This document shows positions 57,259 through 64,000 of a stretch of 64,000 nt of DNA, one piece after another (positions within the stretch are counted from its first letter, which is position 1; the number at the start of each line of letters is the position of its first letter). Source of the DNA: Gnetum montanum (Eukaryota > Streptophyta > Gnetopsida > Gnetales > Gnetaceae); NCBI GenBank assembly GCA_015680685.1, contig MNCI01010443.1:1432877-1496876 (forward strand), given 5' to 3'. The notes beneath the pieces are model-generated. The model had not been told where the DNA came from, made no database searches, and worked only from the letters and a program-made list of their open reading frames with translations. Both the position numbers and the translations under genes were made by a program.

Positions 57259-58075
57259 TGATGAAGCGTGTTTTGCCTGGCTCTGATATCCAGACCCAGA
57301 AGTGATGTTGGATATCCGATATCGTGGCATGTGTGTTGTCCTATAAGTATAGTGCTTGGGCGCATAGTTTAGGCATTAGTTTTTCATAGTTTTGTCAATA
57401 GAGTAGACAAACTCTTGTACTTTTATTTTGTAGTCTTAGAGAACAATCAGTGAGAGCGGCAGAATGGATTTAAGTAAGTTGTATAGAGTTTTATTTGAGT
57501 AGCAATGTACCTAGACACATTCCATGAATAGAAATAAGATTGAGATTGATTCTTATTCATTGCAACACTTTGACTTAAATTAGATTTACTTTCCATGCAA
57601 TTTACTTTTTAGTTAATATTTATGTTTCCATGCATATTAATGAATTGGCGAAATGAGCCTGACTAGTATTGAGCATAAACACATATTCACTTGGTAACCC
57701 TAGCGATGCTATTTCTTAGTTCACCCAGTAGCATAGCTCTTGATAATCTTAGTAGTGGATACATGGGTTTAGGACGTGTACAATAAGCTAGGAACAATCA
57801 CTCATCGCCCATAGGTTAGTTTAGAATTTACTTTCCATTGTTAATTAAATTAAATAATTAATTTCTTATTATTGTTAAGAATAGCATAAGGCTACAACAA
57901 CATCAATCATCATATGCTTTTGTTTTGGACTAAATCATACGTGACAAGCTACCACTAGTCCAACTGAGAAGACAATGAACTACAATCAAGGCACAACAAC
58001 CTTGATGCACAATTAGTCACATCCATGGAATTCAATTTGATCGTGTGTGAACACTTGTGATTCATATGGTTGGGC
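57259..58075 (+). repeat. Truncated solo LTR, Athila-like family
   Basis: Starts TGATGAAG and carries the LTR blocks of elements D and E in order: GAGCATAAACACATATTCACTTGG, here at 57690 (AAACACRTATTTGCTTRG in D), TTTAGGACGTGTAC, TTTGGACTAAATCATACGTG, ACTAGTCCAACTGAGAAGAC, and ATATGGTTGGGC near the end. It stops at 58075 without the final CTCATCA. No coding sequence adjoins, so it is a solo or truncated LTR, inserted behind the LINE end. Confidence 0.75.
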
Positions 58076-58397
58076 GCAAATCCTTTGTGATTTCCTAAAT
58101 GTAATAAAAATTTCGAAAATTCTAGTTTCTAGTTTCCATAAATGACTTAAGTGTTATATTTTTGCATCCAATCGTTAAATTTCAATTATAAGGGAGTTAA
58201 TAAACAGAAATTCAGGATTCTTAAAATCCAAAAATTTTGTATCATTGAAAGAAGTTAAAAGTAATTTAAAATCCTTGAAAAAAAATTGTTTAAATTAGTT
58301 ATGCCCATGAAACCTTGACATAAAACACATAAAACACAGAAAACCAAAGCATGGAAGAAATTCTCAGGAATTAAATCAAAACTCAACAGAGAAAATA
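58076..58397. other. Unassigned spacer
   Basis: AT-rich sequence without a frame or repeat that I can name. It separates the solo LTR from the GLR pseudogene. Confidence 0.5.
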
Positions 58398-60010
58398 TTA
58401 CATGTCATCTGTCAGTTTTATGCATATGTCCGTGCAGTTAATGGGCACCTGCTGGAGGCGCAGGGGTGGGTGCCTCCCCCAGGGGAGACGATAAAGAAGA
58501 CCACCAACGGTGACGGAAACGGTGAAGGAGAAGAGAAAGTAGAAGCAGCGCAGTTGGATTGTGTTGGACGTTGAGGCAGCCATGTTGGAGACGCGCGAGC
58601 ATGGCAGAGACTAAAACCATTTGGGTTGCAGCCTCTCCGGATAGGGACTCTTCGTCACCCGCAGAACCGCAACCGGGAACGCCGGCAACAAGGGTGAGCC
58701 CCTGGGTAGCACCAAAGTATAGTCGGCATTGCGCCACGGCATACCACCCAACGTGTACTTGCTGCACGTCGTCGTCAGGAATACGTTTTTGATGGTCGCC
58801 TCAGAGTGGAAGACGGCCACAACAGTGTCACCATCCATATCACCATCATGGACCTCACCATGGGCGTCCTGCATTTTCAACATACAAAGGTAACCCCAAC
58901 TTCTTAACGTGCGACGTCGCCCACCCTCAGATTACACAGTTATCATGCCAGGCTCATAACAATCGTCTGCCATGGCCATTGCATCTTATTTTCTCCCTTG
59001 CGATTTTCTTGCTATTTCCTTACTTTTCTTTTCAAAATAAAAGCCACATTCCTCCTCAGTCCGCGGTAATCTTGCTTGCTGACAAAAGCTTTCTACCCAA
59101 ATCTTCTTTTGTAAAAAGCTGCAATTTCTATGCTTTGACAGAATGCTGCAAATTTTCGAACCATTTCCTTGCAGGCCTAAAATAATGCTCACAGCATGAA
59201 ATTTGGCTTTCTTCCCTTTGCATGTAACGCATCCTTTAATTTTGAAATCAGAGGCTGGAAATTACAAAGTTAGAGGACCGTAAGGGCAGAGGGAATTTCT
59301 AGGGGTATCGGAAAGAACACCATCTTAAATAGTTGGGCCCAGGAAAGAAGAAAGGCCAGAGTTATAGTGAATGGTCACGACCATGCCCGTTTCCGAGTAA
59401 GGTTGTGTGAAATCCATGTAATTGCTTCCGTCTGCTAATGCCGCGAAAGGTTCCACCGCAGCATCAAAATTCTGAGTTATAATAAAAAACAAAAAAACAG
59501 AATCCATTCGTCTTTAATGTACTATCCCAAAGAAAACATACAATATATATCTAAACAACAGTGCAAGGTGTGGAAGAAGACAGCGCATGCACCTGAAAGG
59601 TATCATCGTAATAATCAAATGCGGTGTTTTCCTTGACGTAAGGGATATATTCCCTGGGCAACTCAACTCCCAGAGCAGACACTGCAGCCTCAAATAGTTC
59701 TACGGAGAAACCGGTGACGTTATAGCCACGAGACGGAGACCGGCCGTTTCGATCTTCGGTGACATTGATGAATTGAGCATATCCCTTTTGATACGGAACT
59801 GCAATTCTTCGCCTTTACCTTCCAAAGGGATCCTGAACCCTCTCGGCACTTGACCCTTGGACCTGCCAGGCCAAACAATCATGTCAGAATTGATCTGCAA
59901 ACCACTCGTTAATGTCCGGGAACCCACCACTTTGGAAGTGCTGCTATGATTAATAATTTTTAAAATCCCAGGACAATCGGGAATCATATAAGTTTTATAC
60001 TCATGCAAAT
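58398..60010 (-). pseudogene. Glutamate receptor-like (GLR) channel pseudogene without the pore
   Basis: Going 5' to 3': end of the N-terminal domain (KVVGSRTLTSGLQ, IVWPGRSKGQVPRGFRIPLEG), then after a frameshift at about 59805 ligand-binding half S1 (RIAVPYQKGYAQFINVTED, GYNVTGFSVELFEAAVSALG). An intron-like gap with GT at 59592 and AG at 59472 follows, then FDAAVEPFAALADGSNYMDF and TQPYSETGMVV. A second acceptor at 58869 precedes the end of S2 (DTVVAVFHSEATIKNVFL, YTLVLPRGSPL, LQPKWF), a TAG, and in the same frame a hydrophobic last membrane segment (IQLRCFYFLFSFTVSVTVGG). M1, pore loop and M3, about 200 residues, are absent between 59.33 and 58.87 kb. GLRs are plasma-membrane cation channels. 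This copy cannot form one. Confidence 0.85.
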
Positions 60011-60507
60011 CATTTTCTCACCTGTAGCTGTAGCTGGTCCACCTATGTGTTATTGGCCATTAAATCTCATAGCATGCATTCCCCAAAAATGCATGCTATT
60101 TCAAGAATGGGAAGTGGGATTGTTACGTCTTGGGTGGCACAAAAACAGCAATTCTCTGTGAATATTCATGAGCCTTATAAATAAGCATAGATGCCATGCC
60201 ATTCAAGGACACGTAACCTGTTATAATATCAAAGCTTTGATGCGTTCAACCACCCTCAACGATGAGCACCGTAACGTCCGACGTCGTCTGTGAGCTTAAA
60301 TTTGGCAATAAAAAAAAACATTGTCGTTTCAGCGTGAGCAGCCCAGGTTACCGTCCTAATGGAATCTCTGTGTAGGTAATCTGCCTCACATCCTCTGCAA
60401 CTCTGGCAGAACAGGCGGCATGCATGGCGGAGAAGCCAGGACTTGAAACAGAAAGTTGCAGACAACTGCAGAGCCATTAGAAACATGGCCCGCTGCAATC
60501 TGCGGAA
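60011..60507. other. Spacer between GLR and FAD2 fragments
   Basis: I recognise nothing convincing on either strand. A GLR amino-terminal domain would be expected on the minus strand but is not seen. The last 80 bp may be the FAD2 5' leader. Confidence 0.4.
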
Positions 60508-60834
60508 ATGGGTGCTGAAGGAAGAATGAGTCTGCCAGTTCCCGTGGACGCGGTGCCCTTGGCCAAGGCAAAGGTAGGAGCAGGAATCCAAAACCTAGCG
60601 AAAGGCCTCCGTTCACATTGGGCCAGCTGAAGAAGGCCATTCCAGAGCACTGTTTCAACAAATCGCGGGTTCTATCCTTTTCCTACCTGGCATGGGATTT
60701 CATAATCATAGGCCTACTGCCATAGTGGTGTCGCGTGGCTGCCTGGGCAACATACATGTTGCACAGGGCTGCGTTCTCACAGGGGTGTGGTTGATCGAGC
60801 ACGAGTGCAGCCACCACACCTTCAGCGACAACCA
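60508..60834 (+). pseudogene. FAD2-like: FAD2-type oleate (delta-12) desaturase, N-terminal fragment
   Basis: ATG 60508 starts MGAEGRMSLPVPVDAVPLAK, the usual FAD2 N-terminus (MGAGGRM...). After a one-base shift near 60592 comes PPFTLGQLKKAIPEHCFNKS, then LSFSYLAWDFIIIGLLP and a TAG (60723-60725). After another shift comes VAQGCVLTGVW and the first histidine box HECSHH (60800-60817; canonical HECGHH), then FSDNHW. FAD2 is an ER-membrane enzyme that makes linoleate; the His boxes bind its di-iron centre. Only about 110 of 380 residues are present. Boxes 2 and 3 are absent because the sequence passes straight into a GT77 fragment. The natural start codon and leader suggest a true gene 5' end was copied. 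Confidence 0.88.
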
Positions 60835-61140
60835 TTGGAACTGGACGATCTGGACTCGGTGCTCTCTGCTGCTGCAGATGCGAACAAGACAGTGATACTA
60901 ACAGCGCTGTACAGGGCATGCGCTGAACCCAATTCCATGATAGATCTATTTCTAGAGTGCTTTTGCATTGGCGATGACACTTCTCAGCGGTTGCAGCATA
61001 TTCTCATCGTGGGTCTGGATGCCAAGGCCTACAATCGCTGCATCAACATCCACCCGCACTGCTATCGCCTCCGCAGCAAGGGCATCGACTTCTCTGGCGT
61101 AAAGGTTCTCATGAGCCACGAATACCTCATCATGATGTAG
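60835..61140 (+). pseudogene. GT77-type nucleotide-diphospho-sugar transferase fragment
   Basis: One open frame: LDDLDSVLSAAADANKTVIL, then CAEPNSMIDLFLECFCIGDD, HILIVGLDAKAYNRC, HPHCYRL, GIDFSGVKVLMSHEYLIMM, then TAG at 61138-61140, where the family has Trp (MMW). This matches the start of the catalytic domain of plant Nucleotid_trans (PF03407) proteins. The DxD metal motif that would follow is missing, so it could not be active. No start codon of its own: the frame opens inside the FAD2 fragment in another reading frame. About 100 residues of 350-400 are left. Confidence 0.85.
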
Positions 61141-61229
61141 CGCCACCTCGGCCATGCTGATGAAGGGACGTGGTGGTGGCGCAACCCGCAAAATTATTTT
61201 ATTTTATTTTATTTGGTTGTCGAGGTGGC

Positions 61230-61474
61230 CACTGTTGGGGCAGGGCCCCGGAAGGTGGTGACAGTGATCTCGGAGCGAGGACGGGAGCTCCGCAATTGTT
61301 CTCGGCGAGGTCCTTGGCTATGTGGAGCACGGTGCCACTGGCCATGCAGCCCTGGTACAGCATGACCCTCCTCATGTGGAGGCTCAGTCCCATCATTTTT
61401 ATGCGCGCGTAGTTTGCCCCTGCCATGTCTAATCTTGGCATGGAGCAGAATATTGTTGGTTCCAACGTCTCCAA
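61230..61474 (-). pseudogene. CHS-like: Chalcone synthase-type polyketide synthase fragment
   Basis: The minus strand from 61474: [20 protein letters not shown] (family: THLVFCTTSGVDMPGADY), [20 protein letters not shown] with the catalytic Cys (61348-61346), [13 protein letters not shown]. After a frameshift at about 61276 comes [11 protein letters not shown], ending near 61240. One Gln of the usual YQQGC is missing. Chalcone synthase condenses coumaroyl-CoA with malonyl-CoA in flavonoid synthesis; related stilbene or other type III synthases share this segment. About 75 of 390 residues remain. The (TTTTA)n stretch at 61194-61215 borders it. Confidence 0.85.
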
Positions 61475-61731
61475 TGCTGTTGCACGGGGCCTTGGTTAAT
61501 TGGTAAAGGTATAGTTTTAGTAGTTTAAGACGTTATTCCGTTGATTTCCTGATTGGCTCCCAAGTCATCCTCAAAATATTAAGTTTATTAACGTTTATAG
61601 CAAGGGAAAGAAAATAAGATTTAAAAGCATTGAAAGTACCGTGCATTTGGGCATCAACATCTGAAAATGGGAAATTGCCATCAAACAAATCATCTTAGCA
61701 AGGAATTATTCTGATAACACAAGTTTCAACC
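61475..61731. other. Spacer between CHS and DRB fragments
   Basis: No frame or motif recognised; includes the trailing sequence after the DRB stop. Confidence 0.4.
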
Positions 61732-62264
61732 TCAATCATCATCACTCTCCTCCACAGTCACAGTGGTTAAAACTGGTGCATCCACAGGGCTTCGTGTTGA
61801 TGTGGCATCCAGATCTCTTAATGCTAACTAGGCCACCAGGGCAGCATTCTTCTCCACCTGCTTCTTTGTCTTTGCAACCTTCCCTCGAACGTCTCCCCAG
61901 CCACCTTCATTGCGTTCAAAAACACTGGTAAGTGCCTAGGCCCATATGACGCCGTTGTGTAGGTTGGTGCTGGTGTCTTGGCCTTCGCTGCCATTATCGG
62001 CAGCATATTTTTGCATATCCTGGCCCTGTCCAGGATCACGTCTGACAAATTTCCAAGGGCAAGTACGTGTAGTGCAACCTTAGCTGCTGCCTCCTCTGCT
62101 TCCCGTAAGGTGCTGCAAAATCAGGGGCTGACAAAAGTTTCATTATTAAAGCTTACCATCGCTTTGAATTCTAGGAAGTGGTCCGGCCCGTCGTGAATGC
62201 AGTAATATGAGGGCAGGTTGCAGCCGCGTTTATGCGCCAGCTCTTGAAGTTGATTTTTGAACAT
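61732..62264 (-). pseudogene. DRB-like: Double-stranded RNA-binding protein (DRB) with two dsRBDs
   Basis: The minus strand starts MFKNQLQELAHKRGCNLPSY (62264), preceded by an acceptor-like CTTATGGCAG. dsRBD1 continues CIHDGPDHFLEFKAMVSFNN, a TGA (62123-62121) where the family has Asn/Tyr, FCSTLREAEEAAAKVALHVL. dsRBD2: ARICKNMLPIMAAKAKTPAP, YGPRHLPVFLNAMKVAGETF, a frameshift near 61884, KVAKTKKQVEKNAALVA, TAG for Trp (61830-61828), LALRDLD. An acidic tail (VEESDDD) then ends at TGA 61734-61732. DRB proteins assist Dicer-like enzymes in small-RNA production. Three lesions make this copy non-functional. The two domains follow each other without an intron. Confidence 0.88.
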
Positions 62265-64000
62265 CCTGCCATAAGCCTGAAAACCTATGCGCCGGTGATT
62301 CGCGATTCTGGACAAATTTTCACGAACATTCGGGAGCGCGTACCGAAGCACATTAAATTCGCAATGGGTACGTATTTCATAATTTTCAATGAAATTTTTT
62401 CTGGATTTGTACTTATACATTGAAATGGTCGCCTTGCCTTGGTGTTCCCGGTGCAGGATCGTTGATTGGCCTCGTATTGTTCTTGCCTTTTTAGTGATGC
62501 CTGCATTTCGCATTAAAATCTTACGTATCTTCTCCTCTGAATCATACCAAAAATTTCATTTCATTGTTAAGTGGCAAGCAAGCAATCAAGATTCATGGCA
62601 TCCGCATGAGACGGACCACAGAAAACAAGGGAGTAGGAATAAATCAACAAACACTATGGTAACCGAAGGCCGAAGGGGTAAGTATGGGTCATACGGAAAT
62701 CTGGAAAGGGCGTGCGAGGAAAACATCGCATTTGCATGGACGTCAAAGGTTCCGCCATGACTCACACATTCACGCGTGTTTATTGTTCATCGCTGGATTT
62801 TGCTCTTTTTCTCATATCTCTGCTGAAAAAAGAAAAAACAAAGCAGGGTCATCGTCATGGCTCATGACTCATGAACATGATGACGGATGGATGCTTGTTC
62901 AACTATTTTAAAAATCTGTTTGTTTATAAAGCAACGAAGCCCACCAGCAGCACATGGCCAATGGCATATGCAAGCTCATGGTGCTCTGTTTTTACTTTCC
63001 CCTTCATGATTTTTCAGCGTCTGAAACGTTTTCCATCATTGTAGGTGAGGTGAGTTCCTGGCTGTGCCTAGTTTAGTTAAGTTGTGTTTCTTTTAATGCG
63101 GTCATCTTCAATGTGGCCCTATGGTGCTACTCACAGGTAGTCCCTAGGGTGCTACTTTGTTGAACAAAAGTATTAGCAGACCTGATTTGTTATAAATTTG
63201 GTTGAGGTTTGAGGCTTAATTTCATTTTTGGAAATATTGGATTGAGTAACAAAGGGGTTTCATTTTATTGCTGTCATTTTGTTTGTTGCAGAAATTATAT
63301 GTTTGGCCAGATCATGGCTCCTGAATAAGGAAATGGATTCAATGCCCTCCATACCTTTGCAAATTTTCTTGCTTCAATTTAATGGTGATATTGCAATCTT
63401 CTGTGCAATTTTTAAGCAGTAACAATATTTTGGATTTATATTGTTCTATATTTTACAATGTATTTTTATGATATATGAGATTTAATTTTTTTAAAAACTA
63501 ATATATTTAAATTTTCTCTATCACGTCCCCCCGCCACGAACCGTCCCCACTTTTCTTGAGGCACACGTACCCAAACACATTCAGAATCACGAATCCTCGA
63601 TTCCTCGCTTGCACAAATCAGATTCTTTTGATGCATAGCTGAAAACAGATAATGCTGAGTTCGGAGCTCGTAAATCTCAACTTGGGCAGCATAGATTCCT
63701 AGGAATGATGCCTGCCATCGCTGGTTGCGCTTGTTAGAAAAGGAAATCTCCAAAATCTTGCACGGAATTGACCTTGCATGGCACCTGTTCCGTCGTATTT
63801 CCCTGTTTAAGCCACGAAACTGTTGTGTAACGGTTGTGCGGAATTTGTCCCTGCTTTGTCAGGGCATTTTTGGCATTTTAAATGTCTTTCCTTGTACGTT
63901 GGAATGGCAAATTCCATATATTAGAAAAGGGTATGATTTGGTATTATTTCTATTTGCTCCCCCCTGATGGTTGCGCCATCCTTGACAATGCCAAAATTGA
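62265..64000. other. Right end of the window, no gene recognised
   Basis: Open frames on both strands here (for example 62389-62760 plus, 63753-63466 minus) show no domain I know. The 62265-62513 minus part is probably intron or leader of the DRB fragment. The rest is unassigned. Confidence 0.4.

Noticed and set aside
60952-61191. 79-codon minus-strand frame under the GT77 fragment
   Set aside because: It is the antisense shadow of the GT77 coding sequence, whose plus-strand reading matches a protein family clearly.
63466-63753. 95-codon minus-strand frame near the right end
   Set aside because: No recognisable domain, no splice or promoter context; not reported as a gene.

Overview
The window is nuclear DNA of a land plant with a large, transposon-filled genome. 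The evidence is two lineages of plant Ty3/gypsy LTR retrotransposon (Tat-like and Athila-like), a LINE fragment, and broken pieces of plant genes: terpene synthase, glutamate receptor-like channel, FAD2 desaturase, GT77-type sugar transferase, chalcone synthase and a double-stranded-RNA-binding protein. The amount of nested, old, heavily mutated elements would suit a gymnosperm, but that is inference. I see no intact host gene, no tRNA or rRNA gene and no CRISPR array.

Layout. 0-2.9 kb: the 3' end of a plus-strand Tat-like element (integrase tail, hairpin minisatellite, probable LTR with a palindrome array). 2.9-24.06 kb: minus-strand Tat-like material in two gag-protease blocks (6.2-2.9 and 22.6-19.3 kb), one pol block with two RNase H domains (13.4-9.9 kb), more hairpin minisatellites, and a decayed multi-exon gene on the opposite strand with its own TATA box (14.0-18.8 kb). 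24.07-34.1 kb: an Athila-like element on the minus strand (element C: 5' LTR, gag, protease, RT, integrase, env-position ORF), cut off at its 3' end by the Tat block. 36.0-56.7 kb: a full-length Athila-like element on the plus strand (element D), bounded by TGATGAG...CTCATCA LTRs and a perfect 5-bp target duplication, TAGAG. Element D interrupts a LINE reverse-transcriptase frame (35.6-36.0 and 56.7-57.2 kb). It contains a nested gag-only element (E, 37.6-43.2 kb), and its 3' LTR is split by a 2.25-kb insertion flanked by 9-bp near-identical repeats that carries a terpene-synthase fragment. 57.3-58.1 kb: a truncated solo LTR.

58.4-62.3 kb is the most unusual part. Fragments of five unrelated host genes lie side by side on both strands: GLR (-), FAD2 (+) joined directly to GT77 (+), chalcone synthase (-) and a dsRNA-binding protein (-). 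All carry stops or frameshifts, and two keep splice-site-like borders. This looks like gene-fragment capture by a Helitron- or Pack-MULE-type element or a scrambled insertion site, but I could not find element ends.

Nothing here forms a working pathway. The retroelement domains would have served reverse transcription and integration, but most frames are broken. The order of events that can be read is: LINE, then element D into it, then element E and the terpene-synthase insertion into D.
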